Shown here piece after piece: positions 33,238-43,006 of a stretch of DNA of 46,412 nt (within the stretch, counting starts at the first letter, position 1; every line of letters begins with the position of its first letter). The notes under the pieces are model-generated. The model was not told the origin of the DNA. It saw only the letters and a program-made list of their open reading frames with translations, and made no database searches. The translations under genes and the position numbers were made by a program. Origin of the DNA: an uncultured Oscillospiraceae bacterium. Lineage in GTDB: Bacteria; Bacillota; Clostridia; Oscillospirales; Oscillospiraceae. Location of the stretch: positions 1 to 46,412 of the forward strand of contig CANQMW010000023.1 of the NCBI GenBank assembly GCA_947625045.1, read 5' to 3'.

Positions 33238-33852
33238 TCAGCTTTCGCTGTTATCGCCGGAGGGCAGCTTTGCCAGTTTGCGCCGGATGCGCTGAACGGC
33301 GTTATCCACGGCTTTCACATCCCTGCCTGACGCCGCGGCCATCTCATTATAAGACAGACCGTCCAGATACAGGCGGAGAATATTTGCTTCCAGTTTTGAC
33401 AAACACCGTGAATAGGCGGAAATGAACTCGTTTTCGGTCTCTCTGGCCAGAACCTGCTCCTCGGGACTGCGCGTGTAAAAGTTAGTGCCTAGGGACTGGG
33501 ATTCATCTGAGAGGACATCTTCCAGGGATACGCCGTCGTTGAGCGGCGCGTTTTTCATGCGGTTTGCGCTGCGGACTGCGGAACGGATGCGGTTGTGGAT
33601 ACAAGTCTCTGCGTAGGTCTTGAAGGTGGCGCCCTTCGCCTCATCGTATTCCCGTATGGCGGACAGCAGACCGAGCATACCCTCCTGGATCAGGTCCTCG
33701 CTGTCGCCGCCGGCCAGGAAATAAGGCCGGGCACACATGCGCACAACGCGGGCATATCGCTCCGCCAAGGCTTCCTCCGCCCCGGCCACCCGCGCTTTCG
33801 CCAGTGACTGCAATTCTTCGTCCGATTTGGTTGTATAGTTATAATAATACAC
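33238..33852 (-). CDS. sigH: Sigma-70 family factor, SigH type
   Basis: This 204-residue factor shows region 2 as YFLAGGDSEDLIQEGMLGLLSAIREYDE...FKTYAETCIHNRIRSAVR and region 4 as CLSKLEANILRLYLDGLSYNEMAAASGRDVKAVDNAVQRIRRKL. This is the SigH (Spo0H) pattern, the factor that starts sporulation gene expression. I place the start at the GTG 33852; a TTG at 33855 is the alternative. No ribosome binding site precedes either, and the predicted transcription start falls on the start codon, so the message may be leaderless. Confidence 0.88.
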   Translation of the reverse strand: MYYYNYTTKSDEELQSLAKARVAGAEEALAERYARVVRMCARPYFLAGGDSEDLIQEGMLGLLSAIREYDEAKGATFKTYAETCIHNRIRSAVRSANRMKNAPLNDGVSLEDVLSDESQSLGTNFYTRSPEEQVLARETENEFISAYSRCLSKLEANILRLYLDGLSYNEMAAASGRDVKAVDNAVQRIRRKLAKLPSGDNSES

Positions 33853-33857
33853 CAATG

Positions 33858-33885
33858 ATTATATATCGTTCGCCGAAGAAGTCAA
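33858..33885 (-). promoter_or_regulatory. Strong predicted sigma-A promoter of sigH
   Basis: On the minus strand, TTGACT, a 16-base spacer, then a perfect TATAAT. The -10 ends 5 bases before the GTG at 33852. The remaining gap to ruvB (33886-33968) is AT-rich without a clear gene or terminator. Confidence 0.75.
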
Positions 33886-33968
33886 GCATTTTTTACAAAA
33901 TTTGTCGCGATTTTCGATGGAAATCCACCAAAATTTGGCTATTTTCTGCAAAAAATACCACAAATTCC

Positions 33969-35009
33969 TTATATTTCCATCTTCTGCTGGCCCAAATATT
34001 CAATGCCCAGGTGCTCATACGCCTTTTGGGTGACGCACCGGCCCCGGAGGGTGCGGGTCAAAAATCCCTGCTGGAGAAGGAAGGGCTCATACACATCCTC
34101 CAGTGTCACCGCCTCCTCGTTGATGGTGGCGGCCAGGGCCTCCAGCCCCACCGGTCCGCCGTTATAGAGCTCGATGATGCTGCGCAGCATCCGCCTGTCA
34201 ACGTTGTCAAGACCGGCCTGGTCCACCTCCAGGCGCAGAAGCGCCTCGTTGGCGATGGCCTTCGTGATGATCCCCTCCCCTTTCACCTGGGCGAAGTCCC
34301 GGACCCGCCGCAGCATGCGGTTGGCGATACGGGGGGTGCCCCGGCTGCGGGAGGCGATCTCTATAGCGCCGTCTGGCTCGATGGCCACGCCCAGGATGCC
34401 GGCACTTCTCTCCACGATGCGCCGCAGGTCCTCGGTGGAATATAGCTCCAGCCTGAGCACCACGCCGAAGCGGTCCCGAAGGGGCGCGGAGAGCTGCCCC
34501 GACCGGGTCGTCGCGCCGATGAGGGTGAAGTGGGGCAGGTCCAGGCGGATGGAGTTGGCCGAGGGACCCTTCCCCAGGATGATGTCGATGGCGTAATCCT
34601 CCATGGCGGGATAGAGTATCTCCTCCACGGAGCGGTTGAGCCGGTGTATCTCGTCCAGGAACAGGATGTCGTTTTCCTGCAGGTTTGTCAGCAGCGCCAC
34701 CAGGTCGCCGGGCTTTTCAATGGCGGGGCCGGAGGTGATACGCATATTGACGCCCATCTCGTTGGCGATAACGCCCGCCAGGGTGGTCTTGCCCAGGCCC
34801 GGGGGGCCGTGGAGCAGCACATGGTCCAGGGGCTCGTTTCTGAGCTTGGCCGCCTGGATGAACACGGCCAGATTCTCCTTGGCCTTCTCCTGGCCGGTAT
34901 AGTCCTCCAGGCGCTTGGGCCGCAGTGACGCCTCCGTGGCATCCTCCGGCTGGAAGGCGGCGGTGGTGAGGATCTGCTCGGGACCCTCGTCGGAAAAGTT
35001 GATGCTCAC
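33969..35009 (-). CDS. ruvB: Holliday junction helicase RuvB
   Basis: This 346-residue AAA+ motor of the RuvAB branch-migration complex has a GTG start behind GGGAGG. Motifs are [18 protein letters not shown], Walker [14 protein letters not shown], Walker [12 protein letters not shown], sensor [20 protein letters not shown], and the winged-helix C-terminus with [17 protein letters not shown]. Last gene of the long minus-strand run, 13 bases after ruvA. Confidence 0.97.
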   Translation of the reverse strand: MSINFSDEGPEQILTTAAFQPEDATEASLRPKRLEDYTGQEKAKENLAVFIQAAKLRNEPLDHVLLHGPPGLGKTTLAGVIANEMGVNMRITSGPAIEKPGDLVALLTNLQENDILFLDEIHRLNRSVEEILYPAMEDYAIDIILGKGPSANSIRLDLPHFTLIGATTRSGQLSAPLRDRFGVVLRLELYSTEDLRRIVERSAGILGVAIEPDGAIEIASRSRGTPRIANRMLRRVRDFAQVKGEGIITKAIANEALLRLEVDQAGLDNVDRRMLRSIIELYNGGPVGLEALAATINEEAVTLEDVYEPFLLQQGFLTRTLRGRCVTQKAYEHLGIEYLGQQKMEI

Positions 35010-35022
35010 AGGGCTGCCTCCC

Positions 35023-35631
35023 TCACTTCATCATGCCGCGCAGGGCGGCCCGAATGGCGTCCTCCAGGGTCATGCTCTCAATATCCAGACCCTTTATCGC
35101 CGCGGCGCACTCCGCCCGGCTGTAGCCCAGCACGGTGAGCGCGCTCATAAGGTCGGAGAGCTTCGTCTGCTCCCCGCCGGCCGCGGCGGGCATGGTGACG
35201 CCCATATCCGTGGGTGCCATAGAGCCGGACTGCTTTTGTATCTTGTCCTTCAGCTCCAGTATGATCCGCTGGGCAAGGCGCTTTCCCACGCCGGGGGCGG
35301 AGGTCAGAATCCTCTCGTCGTCGGACATGATGGCGGCGCACACGCGCTCTGGTGTGTTGGAAGAAAGGATGGCGATAGCTGCTTTGGGCCCTACGCCCGA
35401 CACGGAGATGAGCATCTCAAAGCACCGTCTCTCCCCCGCCGTGGCGAAGCCGTAGAGGTCGAAGGCGTCCTCCCGGACCTGCTCGCAGATATATAACTTG
35501 GCATTCTCGCCACGATGGAGCTGGCCCAGGGTATAGGCGGTGGTATTCACCTCAAAACCCACGCCGCCGCACTCAATGACGGCCAGACCCGGCTCCAGGT
35601 CGGTGACGGTGCCGTTCAGATGGTGGAACAT
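35023..35631 (-). CDS. ruvA: Holliday junction DNA-binding protein RuvA
   Basis: This protein has 202 residues; the start at 35631 follows AAAGGAGGGGAGG. The N-terminal OB fold ([20 protein letters not shown]), helix-hairpin-helix motifs ([33 protein letters not shown]) and the C-terminal domain that contacts RuvB ([18 protein letters not shown]) are all present. It overlaps ruvC by 16 bases. Confidence 0.96.
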   Translation of the reverse strand: MFHHLNGTVTDLEPGLAVIECGGVGFEVNTTAYTLGQLHRGENAKLYICEQVREDAFDLYGFATAGERRCFEMLISVSGVGPKAAIAILSSNTPERVCAAIMSDDERILTSAPGVGKRLAQRIILELKDKIQKQSGSMAPTDMGVTMPAAAGGEQTKLSDLMSALTVLGYSRAECAAAIKGLDIESMTLEDAIRAALRGMMK

Positions 35632-36131
35632 GGGTCCTCCCCTCCTTTTGCTGTGAGCTTGCTGGTCATGCTCCTGGCGTGGCATATGGCCAGGGCCAGG
35701 GCGTCCGCCGCGTCGTCAGGTTTAGGCGGCGATTTCATGTTCAAAAGCCGCTGGACCATGTAGATGACCTGGTTCTTCTTGGCGTTGCCGTAGCCGACTA
35801 CCGCCTGCTTCACCTGCATGGGCGTGTACTCATACACAGGCACGCCGCTGCGGTAGCAGCTCAGGAGGATGACCCCCCGCCCATGGGCCACGGCGATGCC
35901 GGTAGTGATGTTCTTGGAGAAGAACAGCTCCTCCACGGAGATGGCCTCCGGGGCGAAGGTGACGATGAGCTCGTTCAGATCGCTGTAGATCATGTCCAGG
36001 CGTGGCGACAGGGGCGTGTTGGGTGGCGTGGTGATGGCCCCGCAGGCGACGTAGGTATTCCTGCCCTTCTCGGCGTCTATCACGCCGAAACCCACCGTGC
36101 CCACGCCGGGGTCGATGCCCAATATCCTCAC
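35616..36131 (-). CDS. ruvC: Holliday junction resolvase RuvC
   Basis: This 171-residue endonuclease cuts junctions positioned by RuvAB. RNase H-like fold with catalytic acids in MRILGIDPGVGTVGFGVID (Asp7), ISVEELFFSKN (Glu), and the C-terminal pair in PPKPDDAADALALAICH. It is coupled to ribF by a 4-base overlap, placing DNA repair genes behind a translation operon. Confidence 0.96.
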   Translation of the reverse strand: MRILGIDPGVGTVGFGVIDAEKGRNTYVACGAITTPPNTPLSPRLDMIYSDLNELIVTFAPEAISVEELFFSKNITTGIAVAHGRGVILLSCYRSGVPVYEYTPMQVKQAVVGYGNAKKNQVIYMVQRLLNMKSPPKPDDAADALALAICHARSMTSKLTAKGGEDPCSTI

Positions 36132-37036
36132 CGCACCGTCCCCTCCTTTTCAAAATACCGGCGGGCAGCGCCGATGTCAGAGTGTATCTGTGCCGCCAGC
36201 GCCTCCTGGGAGGGGAAACGCTCCTCGTCCCGCAAAAAGGCCAGCAGATCGATGCGCACGTCAGCGCCGTAGAGCTCGCCCTCAAAGTCCAGAAGATTGG
36301 TCTCCACCGTCACATGGCCGTCGTCCCGGAAGGTGGGCCGCACGCCTACGTTGGTGACCGCGGGCACAGGCCCGCTGGGCAGCCACGCCCTGGCGGCATA
36401 CACCCCCAGCCGGGGCACGATGACCCCCGCCGGGATGGGGAAATTGATGGTGGGGATACCCATGCGCCGGCCCCGCTGGTAGCCGTGGACGACTGTGTCG
36501 GACACGGAATAGGCATGACCCAAAAACCGGGCGGCCTCCTCCATATCCCCCGCCGTCACCAGCCGGCGGATATAGGTGGAGCTGACCACCACACCGTCCA
36601 GCAATACCGGCGGCACCACGTCGCAGCCAATGCCGTGCTCGCCGCACCAGGCGGCGATACGGGCGGCCCGGCCCTCCCCTCGCCAGCCGCAGGAGAAGTC
36701 GTGGCCCATCACCAGATGTACCGCACCCATATCCTCCACCAGCGAGCGGATAAAGTCCTCCCAGGGGGTCTGCATGAAGTCCTTGTCAAAATGAAGGACG
36801 ATGACGTCCCCTATGCCCGCCACACGGCGGATGAGCTCCAGACGTCCGGTATTGGTGCTCAATAGGGGCACCTCCGTGCCGAACACCACGGCGTCGGGAT
36901 GGGCGTCAAAGGTAATGACGGCGGGCGACCCGCCCAGCACCGCGGCCCGTTCCCGGGCCGTTCTCATCAGCGCCTGATGGCCCAGATGGACCCCGTCGAA
37001 AAAGCCCAGGGCCACGACACGCTTTTTGTCGGTCAT
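36128..37036 (-). CDS. ribF: Bifunctional riboflavin kinase / FAD synthetase
   Basis: This 302-residue enzyme makes FMN and FAD. The nucleotidyl-transferase half has ALGFFDGVHLGHQAL, GHDFSCGWRGEG and VSSTYIRRL. The kinase half has GRRMGIPTINFP, GVYAARAWL and VETNLLDFEGELYG. The order truB-ribF in the infB region is common in Firmicutes. It overlaps truB by 4 bases. Confidence 0.95.
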   Translation of the reverse strand: MTDKKRVVALGFFDGVHLGHQALMRTARERAAVLGGSPAVITFDAHPDAVVFGTEVPLLSTNTGRLELIRRVAGIGDVIVLHFDKDFMQTPWEDFIRSLVEDMGAVHLVMGHDFSCGWRGEGRAARIAAWCGEHGIGCDVVPPVLLDGVVVSSTYIRRLVTAGDMEEAARFLGHAYSVSDTVVHGYQRGRRMGIPTINFPIPAGVIVPRLGVYAARAWLPSGPVPAVTNVGVRPTFRDDGHVTVETNLLDFEGELYGADVRIDLLAFLRDEERFPSQEALAAQIHSDIGAARRYFEKEGTVR

Positions 37037-37728
37037 GAGCCCTTTACCTCCTGTGAGATGAGGTCCAGCGGGAGAACACAGCTCTCCGGATCGGAGCGTA
37101 TCTCCTCCAGCGTGCGGGCCTGGGTGACGGTGAATTTACCGGCCCGGGTGCGCCGCAGGGCGCTCATGCACCCGCCGCAGCCCAGGGCCTCGCCGATGTC
37201 GGCGCAGAGGGTGCGGATGTATGTTCCCTTGGAGCACTCGATCTCCAGCCCCCAGTCCCCCGCCTCGTCCCTGTCCGTCAGCTCCAGGCGGTAGATGGTG
37301 ATAGGCCGGGGCTCGCGCTCCACCTCCCCGCCCCGCCGGGCGATCTCATAGAGCTTCTTGCCCCGGTGCTTGATGGCGGAGTACATGGGCGGCGTCTGCA
37401 ATATGGGCCCGCGGAAGCGGTCCAGCACCGCTTCTATGTCCTCCCGGCTCACATCCGCTGGCTCCTGCCGCAGCACCGTGCCCCAGATGTCCTGGGTGTC
37501 TGTGACGGTGCCGAGGCGCATGCGGGCTAAGTATTCCTTTTCGTCGTTCTCGGCGTATTTGGCCAGCTTCGTTCCCTTCCCCGCCAGCACCACCAGCAGA
37601 CCGGTGGCGTTGGGGTCCAGGGTCCCGGTGTGGCCCACGTGCTTTTCGTGAAGGACATTCCGCAGATGGGCGCACACATCCATGCTGGTCCAGTCCATGG
37701 GCTTGTCCACAAGGAGCAGCCCGTCCAT
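37033..37728 (-). CDS. truB: tRNA pseudouridine-55 synthase
   Basis: This 231-residue enzyme makes pseudouridine 55 in the tRNA T-loop. It has the family start GLLLVDKPMDWTSMD, catalytic Asp in GHTGTLDPNATGLL, AIKHRGKKLYEIARRG, and CSKGTYIRTLCADIGEALG. It is somewhat shorter than the E. coli enzyme and lacks most of the C-terminal PUA domain, as in other short Firmicute versions. The ATG at 37728 overlaps the nrnA stop by one base behind GGAGG. Confidence 0.95.
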   Translation of the reverse strand: MDGLLLVDKPMDWTSMDVCAHLRNVLHEKHVGHTGTLDPNATGLLVVLAGKGTKLAKYAENDEKEYLARMRLGTVTDTQDIWGTVLRQEPADVSREDIEAVLDRFRGPILQTPPMYSAIKHRGKKLYEIARRGGEVEREPRPITIYRLELTDRDEAGDWGLEIECSKGTYIRTLCADIGEALGCGGCMSALRRTRAGKFTVTQARTLEEIRSDPESCVLPLDLISQEVKGS

Positions 37729-38675
37729 CACATGGCCTCCAGGATGTCCCAGACGATGACGTCACAGGTCTCGTCCGGGTCGGAATGGACGGTGCAGCCG
37801 GCCGCCATCTTATGGCCGCCGCCCCCGTGCAGAGCGCATATGGCGGCGGAGTCGAAGTCCTCGCCGCTGCGAAGGCTCACCTTGCACAGCTTGGGCTCAA
37901 GCTCCCGGATGGTGACGGAGACCTTATTGCCCGCCACGCGCCCGGCGAGGGACGCCAGGTCCTCGCAGTCGTCCTCCGTGGCCTCACTCTCATCCATCAT
38001 GTCCAGGGTGACGGTGGCTACGGTGATGCATCCGTCGGGGCCGAAGCGCTTCATGCCGGTGTAGATCATGCCCTCCAGCATGAGCCGGGAATAAGAAAAT
38101 GTACGAAAAAGCTTCTTGTTAAGTGTCTTGTAGTCCGCCCCGGCCTCCATCAGCTCCGCCGCGGCCCGGTGGGTATCGGGCTTGGTGTTGGCGTAGACGA
38201 AACAGCCGCAGTCGGTGCTGACGGCCATGTATAGAAGGTCCGCCAAGGTCTTGTCGATGCCGCCCAGGGCCAGCTTGGCAAGCTCCAGCACGATCTCGCC
38301 GCAGGAGGCCTTCTCCGGCATGCAGAGAAGGTTTTGGGCGTATTCCGAGTTGGTGGGATGGTGATCGATGCAAAGGCCGATGGGTCCGCCGGAAAAGCCC
38401 TCGGGGAAGAGGTTTTCCGACGCCAGGTCCACGCTCACCAGCGTCACCGGCTCATACCCCGGCGGGGCCATATAGGACGCCACATAGGGGTCATAGTTGG
38501 TGGTTATCTGGGGATTGGGATAGAGAAAGGCCACCTTTCCCATCCGGCGCAGGATATGACAAAGGGCGGCGGCACTGCCAAGCGTGTCGCCGTCCGGGCG
38601 GATATGCGTCAGGAGCAGGTATCCGTCGTTTTCATTCAGATAGTCGAGGCATTCGTTAAGCGTCATCGTCGTCAT
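37728..38675 (-). CDS. nrnA: DHH-family oligoribonuclease / PAP phosphatase
   Basis: This protein has about 315 residues. NrnA degrades nanoRNA and dephosphorylates 3'-phosphoadenosine 5'-phosphate. DHH domain: LTHIRPDGDTLGSAAAL, VSVDLA, CIDHHPTNSEYA; DHHA1 domain: VSLRSGEDFDSAAICALHGGGGHKMAAG. The start is uncertain: ATG 38675 overlaps rbfA by 20 bases, ATG 38666 by 11. Both lack a clear ribosome binding site, consistent with coupling to rbfA. Confidence 0.93.
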   Translation of the reverse strand: MTTMTLNECLDYLNENDGYLLLTHIRPDGDTLGSAAALCHILRRMGKVAFLYPNPQITTNYDPYVASYMAPPGYEPVTLVSVDLASENLFPEGFSGGPIGLCIDHHPTNSEYAQNLLCMPEKASCGEIVLELAKLALGGIDKTLADLLYMAVSTDCGCFVYANTKPDTHRAAAELMEAGADYKTLNKKLFRTFSYSRLMLEGMIYTGMKRFGPDGCITVATVTLDMMDESEATEDDCEDLASLAGRVAGNKVSVTIRELEPKLCKVSLRSGEDFDSAAICALHGGGGHKMAAGCTVHSDPDETCDVIVWDILEAM

Positions 38676-39021
38676 ATTTGATATCCAAGTCACTGATAAG
38701 TTTATTGATATAGGCCCCGTGGGCGATGGAGTCGTCCAGCAGGAACGTGAGCTCCGGGGTATAGCGCAGGTCCAGGCTCTGGCCCAGCTCCCGGCGCAGA
38801 TAGCCGCCGGCGGAGCGCAGTCCCCGCATGAGCTCCTTCTCATCAAACTCACCCAGCACGCTCACATACACCTTGCAGTGGCGCAGGTCCGTGGTTGTGT
38901 CGGTGTGGGTCACGGTGAGCATGGTCCCCTGCTTAAGGCGGGGGTCCTTCACGTCCCGCAGCTTCTCAGCCAGTACCCGGCGGATGTCGTCGTTGATACG
39001 GTCGATATGGTGGTTAGGCAT
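38656..39021 (-). CDS. rbfA: Ribosome-binding factor A
   Basis: This 121-residue KH-like protein helps 30S subunit maturation. MPNHHIDRINDDIRRVLAEKLRDVKDPRL is the usual N-terminus, and CKVYVSVLG and the LRYTPELTFLLDDS strand-helix complete the domain. An acidic DDDD precedes the C-terminal Ala. It overlaps infB by 8 bases, as in the classic infB-rbfA pair. Confidence 0.95.
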   Translation of the reverse strand: MPNHHIDRINDDIRRVLAEKLRDVKDPRLKQGTMLTVTHTDTTTDLRHCKVYVSVLGEFDEKELMRGLRSAGGYLRRELGQSLDLRYTPELTFLLDDSIAHGAYINKLISDLDIKYDDDDA

Positions 39022-41353
39022 TGATCTGCTCCATCACAAAGCACTCGATGACGTCCTGTTCCTTGATGTCGTTGAACTTCTCCACCTGCATGCCGCACTC
39101 GTAGCCGGAGGCTACCTCCCGCACGTCGTCCTTAAACCGGCGCAGAGAGGCAAGATCGCCCTCGTAGACCACTACGTTGTCCCGCAGTACCCGGACCTGG
39201 CAGCTTCGCTGTATCTTGCCGTCCAGCACGTAGCAGCCGCAGACGGTACCCACCTTGGAGACCTTGTAGGTCTGGCGTACCTCGGCGTGGCCGATGATCT
39301 TCTCCTGGTACTTGGGGGCCAGCATGCCCTTCATGGCCGCCTCGATCTCGTTGATGCAGTCGTAGATGACCCGGTACAGGCGGATATCCACATGATCGCG
39401 GGCGGCGCTGTCCCGGGCGGCGTTGTCGGGCCGCACGTTGAAGCCAACGATGACGGCGCCGGAGGTGGAGGCCAGCATCACGTCGGACTCGTTGATGGCG
39501 CCCACGGCGCAGTGGATGACCTTTACCCGGACCTCCTCGTTGGAGAGCTTCTCCAGCGAGGCCTTCACCGCCTCGGCGCTGCCCTTCACGTCGGCCTTGA
39601 CGATGATGTTGAAGTCCTTCATCTCGCCCTCCTGGATGCGGGCGAACAGGTCGTCCAGGGACACCTTCTTGGGGGCAGTGTTGGCGGCCAGCTTTGCCTT
39701 AGCCTTCCTCTCCTCCACCAGCTCCCGGGCCATACGCTCGTCAGCCACGGCGTTGAAGTTGTCACCGGCGTTGGGCACCTCGCCCATGCCCGCGATCTCC
39801 ACGGGCACGGAGGGGCCGGCCTCGGTGACCCGGCGGCCCTTGTCGTTGATCATGGTCCGCACTCGGCCTACCGCTGTGCCGGCGATGATGACATCGCCCT
39901 GATGGAGGGTGCCGTTCTGGACCAGTACGGTCATGATGGGGCCGCGTCCCTTGTCCAGGCGCGCCTCGATAACGGCGCCGCTGGCAGCACGGTCAGGGTT
40001 GGCCTTCAGGCCCAGCATCTCGGTCTGCAGAGCCAGCATCTCCAGAAGATTGTCCACGCCCTCGCCGGTCTTGGCGGAGATGGGGCACACGATGGTATCG
40101 CCGCCCCACTCGTCGGGCACCAGATCGTACTCGGTCAGTTCCTGCTTCACCCGGTCCGCGTTGGCACCAGGCATATCCATTTTATTGATGGCGACGACGA
40201 TGGGGATATTGGCGGCCTTGGCGTGGTTGATGGATTCCACGGTCTGGGGCTTGATGCCCTCGGTGGCGGCCACGACGAGGATAGCCACGTCCGTCACCAT
40301 GGCGCCCCGGGCGCGCATGGAGGTGAAGGCCTCGTGGCCCGGCGTATCCAGGAAGGTGACGGGACTGCCGTTGATGTCCACCACGTACGCGCCGATGGCT
40401 TGGGTGATGCCGCCGGCCTCTCCTGCGGCCACCTTCGTGTTGCGGATATAGTCCAGCAGCGAGGTCTTGCCGTGGTCCACGTGGCCCATGACTACCACCA
40501 CGGGGGCCCGGGGGACGAGCTCCTCGTCGGTGTCCACATGGTCGTCGATGAGCTTCTCTTCGACGGTCACGACCACCTCGTGCTCGATCTTGCAGTTGAA
40601 CTCCATGGCGACCAGCGCCGCGGTATCGTAGTCGATGACGTCGGGAAGGCCTGCCATGACGCCCATTTTGATGAGCTTGCGCACCACCTCGGCGCCGCTC
40701 TTTTTCATACGCACGGCCAGCTCCTGCACGGATATCTCGTCGGGTATCTGCACGCGGGTGGGGGCCTTCTTCGCGATCTCGAACTGGAGGCGCTGCATCT
40801 TGTCGCGCTCCTCCTGGCGCCGTTTGGCGCTGGCGGCGGCGGTATTCTGGCGCTGCTTGTTCTTGTTGCCGATCTTCTCCTTGCCCCGCTTCATCTTGTC
40901 GGCCTTGTCGCCGGCCATGCGGTCGAAGCGCTCGTCGTATTTGGAGAGGTTCGTATTGGCGGTGCCCCGGGTGTCCACTACCTTCTTCTCGGGCATCTGT
41001 CTGGGCACATGGGGCTTGTCGGGCTTGGGCTGCTTCGGCTGCTGGGGCTGGGCGGGAGCATTGCTCTGCGCGGCGGGCTTATTATCCGACTGAGCCGTCT
41101 GGGGCTGGGACTGCTCCTTGGCGGGAGCCTTCTCCGGCTCCGGCTTGGCCGTGTCGGCAAATACCTCGGCGATGCTCTCCACCTGGTTATGCTGGGTCAT
41201 ATACTCAAAGATGATGCTGAGCTCCTCATCCTCCAGCACCTGCATGTGGTTCTTGGGCGTGGTGGCGTACTGGGTCAGTATCTCCGTAATGACCTTGGAG
41301 GTGACGCCAAAATCCTTGGCGACCTCATGCACGCGGTATTTTATCAAGCTCAT
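39014..41353 (-). CDS. infB: Translation initiation factor IF-2
   Basis: This 779-residue GTPase places initiator tRNA on the 30S subunit. The N-terminal IF2_N module (YRVHEVAKDFGVTSKVITEIL) is followed by a long Lys/Pro/Gln-rich linker and a second IF2_N (EISVQELAVRMKKSGAEVVRKL). The G domain has GHVDHGKTSLLDYIR, DTPGHEAF and INKMD. Domains II-IV follow (SCQVRVLRDNVVVYEG). The start behind AGGAGGAG overlaps the ylxQ stop as ATGA. Confidence 0.97.
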   Translation of the reverse strand: MSLIKYRVHEVAKDFGVTSKVITEILTQYATTPKNHMQVLEDEELSIIFEYMTQHNQVESIAEVFADTAKPEPEKAPAKEQSQPQTAQSDNKPAAQSNAPAQPQQPKQPKPDKPHVPRQMPEKKVVDTRGTANTNLSKYDERFDRMAGDKADKMKRGKEKIGNKNKQRQNTAAASAKRRQEERDKMQRLQFEIAKKAPTRVQIPDEISVQELAVRMKKSGAEVVRKLIKMGVMAGLPDVIDYDTAALVAMEFNCKIEHEVVVTVEEKLIDDHVDTDEELVPRAPVVVVMGHVDHGKTSLLDYIRNTKVAAGEAGGITQAIGAYVVDINGSPVTFLDTPGHEAFTSMRARGAMVTDVAILVVAATEGIKPQTVESINHAKAANIPIVVAINKMDMPGANADRVKQELTEYDLVPDEWGGDTIVCPISAKTGEGVDNLLEMLALQTEMLGLKANPDRAASGAVIEARLDKGRGPIMTVLVQNGTLHQGDVIIAGTAVGRVRTMINDKGRRVTEAGPSVPVEIAGMGEVPNAGDNFNAVADERMARELVEERKAKAKLAANTAPKKVSLDDLFARIQEGEMKDFNIIVKADVKGSAEAVKASLEKLSNEEVRVKVIHCAVGAINESDVMLASTSGAVIVGFNVRPDNAARDSAARDHVDIRLYRVIYDCINEIEAAMKGMLAPKYQEKIIGHAEVRQTYKVSKVGTVCGCYVLDGKIQRSCQVRVLRDNVVVYEGDLASLRRFKDDVREVASGYECGMQVEKFNDIKEQDVIECFVMEQINA

Positions 41354-41679
41354 ATTTGCTCCTCCTGTTCTCCTCGATCGGGTCGGGCGGCAGCCTCAAA
41401 GGCCTTGGCGAGCCCTTCGTCCGTGATAAGGGCCAGCGCCACGGGCCCATGCCTGCCCGCCGCCTGTGCCAGCTCCTGCTTCGTATAGCCCGTCTTAAAG
41501 AGCCGGCACTTCCCTGCCGCCATCGTCTCGGCCTGGCGCAGGGTGTTGGCCCCGGCGTCGCCTGCGGCGATCAGCAGTCCTCTTGTCCGGCCCTTCAATG
41601 CCTTGGCGCAGTCCTCGGCCCCTATGATGAGCCTGCCGGCTTTCACGGCCAAGCCCAGATAGCGCAGGGCCTTATCCAT
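41350..41679 (-). CDS. ylxQ: L7Ae-family RNA-binding protein YlxQ
   Basis: This 109-residue protein has the L7Ae/L30e fold, recognisable by [36 protein letters not shown] and [15 protein letters not shown]. Relatives bind kink-turn RNA, though YlxQ lacks a firmly assigned target. It sits between rnpM and infB in the conserved nusA operon order, overlapping rnpM by 8 bases. Confidence 0.9.
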   Translation of the reverse strand: MDKALRYLGLAVKAGRLIIGAEDCAKALKGRTRGLLIAAGDAGANTLRQAETMAAGKCRLFKTGYTKQELAQAAGRHGPVALALITDEGLAKAFEAAARPDRGEQEEQI

Positions 41680-41935
41680 CCGCTGCCTCTATGGCCGCGG
41701 CCAGCGCGTCATATGCCTCGGGGCTGATGGAAGCCGCCAGCATCCGCTCCAGTGCCCGGCTCTTCCGGGCCTTGTTGAGGCATGCCGCCTTCCGGCAGAT
41801 GTAGGCGCCCCGGCCGGGGGTCTTTCCAGCCGCGTCTGCCACGATCTGACCGTCCGGGGTGCGGACGATGCGGATAAGCTCCATTTTGGGGGCATGCTCC
41901 CGGCAGCCCACGCACATGCGCACAGGCTCCGCCAT
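41672..41935 (-). CDS. rnpM: YlxR/DUF448 RNA-binding protein (RnpM)
   Basis: This 87-residue protein of the YlxR family, recently renamed RnpM for its effect on RNase P, has the hallmark [21 protein letters not shown] and [19 protein letters not shown]. The two Cys of C-x2-C are kept. It lies 3 bases after nusA in the standard operon. Confidence 0.92.
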   Translation of the reverse strand: MAEPVRMCVGCREHAPKMELIRIVRTPDGQIVADAAGKTPGRGAYICRKAACLNKARKSRALERMLAASISPEAYDALAAAIEAADG

Positions 41936-41938
41936 GGT

Positions 41939-42991
41939 TCAGTCCTCGCTCTCGGGCTTGATGTCGATCTTGATGCCCGTGAGCTTCGCGGCCAGGCGGG
42001 CGTTCTGGCCCTCCTTGCCGATGGCCAGGGACAGCTGGTTGTCGGGCACGATGACCCGGCATGACTTGCCGTCCTCCTCCATATATACGTTGATGACCTC
42101 CGCCGGGGAAAGGGCCGCGGCCACATACTCCTCGGGGATCTCGCTGTATTTGACGATGTCTATCTTCTCGCCGCCCAGCTCATCCACGATGCTGGACACG
42201 CGCCCGCCCCTGGGGCCTACGCAGGCGCCGATGGGGTCCACGTCCGCCGCGGTGCTCCATACGGCCATCTTGGTGCGGGAACCGGCCTCCCGGGCGATGG
42301 ACATGATCTCCACGGTGCCGTCGGCGATCTCGGGCACCTCTAGCTCGAACAGGCGCTTCACCAGCACCGGATGGGTCCGGCTGATAAGGACCTGGGGGCC
42401 GCGGGCGGACTTGCGAACTTCAATAACATATACTTTAAGCCGCTTGCCCTCGGTCAGGACCTCGTCCCGTATCTGCTCGTTCACGCTGAGAAGCGCGTCG
42501 GTATACTCGGAATTGGAGCTTATTTTCAGAGAGGCGTTGCCGGTGCGGGGGTCGATGCGGGCCACCTCGCCGGTAAGGATCTCATGCTCATGGCTGGTGA
42601 ACTCGTCATAGATCAGACCGCGCTCCGCCTCACGGATGCCCTGGATGATGACCTGCTTGGCGTTCTGGGCGGCGATGCGGCCCAGCTCCTTGGTGTTGAC
42701 GGGGACCTTGATCTGGCCGCCCACCTTGGCCCGTTTGTTGAACTTGTGGGCCTGCTCCAGGGTCATCTCCACGGCGGGGTTCTCCACTTCTTCCACCACG
42801 TTGGTGACCACGTACATCTCGATCTTCTTCTTGTCCTCGTCCAGTTCCACCACCACGTTGTCGGCCGCGTCGGGATTATCCTTGCGGAAGGCGGTCAGCA
42901 TGGCCTGGTTGATCTTGTCGTACATATATTCCCGGGGGATGCCCTTCTCCCGTTCCAGATCCTCGATCGCTTCAAAGAATTCGGCGTTCAT
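41939..42991 (-). CDS. nusA: Transcription elongation/termination factor NusA
   Basis: This 350-residue protein has an N-terminal RNA-polymerase-binding domain (residues 1-130, [20 protein letters not shown]), an S1 domain ([20 protein letters not shown]) and two KH domains ([26 protein letters not shown] and [23 protein letters not shown]). It lacks the acidic C-terminal repeats of proteobacterial NusA, as usual in Firmicutes. Third-party control of its own operon is possible given the hairpin at 43505. Confidence 0.96.
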   Translation of the reverse strand: MNAEFFEAIEDLEREKGIPREYMYDKINQAMLTAFRKDNPDAADNVVVELDEDKKKIEMYVVTNVVEEVENPAVEMTLEQAHKFNKRAKVGGQIKVPVNTKELGRIAAQNAKQVIIQGIREAERGLIYDEFTSHEHEILTGEVARIDPRTGNASLKISSNSEYTDALLSVNEQIRDEVLTEGKRLKVYVIEVRKSARGPQVLISRTHPVLVKRLFELEVPEIADGTVEIMSIAREAGSRTKMAVWSTAADVDPIGACVGPRGGRVSSIVDELGGEKIDIVKYSEIPEEYVAAALSPAEVINVYMEEDGKSCRVIVPDNQLSLAIGKEGQNARLAAKLTGIKIDIKPESED

Positions 42992-43006
42992 TTTTCTTTC
43001 CTCCGA

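Noticed and set aside
38828-41488. 886-codon plus-strand frame opposite infB and rbfA
   Set aside because: infB, ylxQ and rbfA are certain on the minus strand; this frame gives His/Gly/Leu-rich sequence without motifs.
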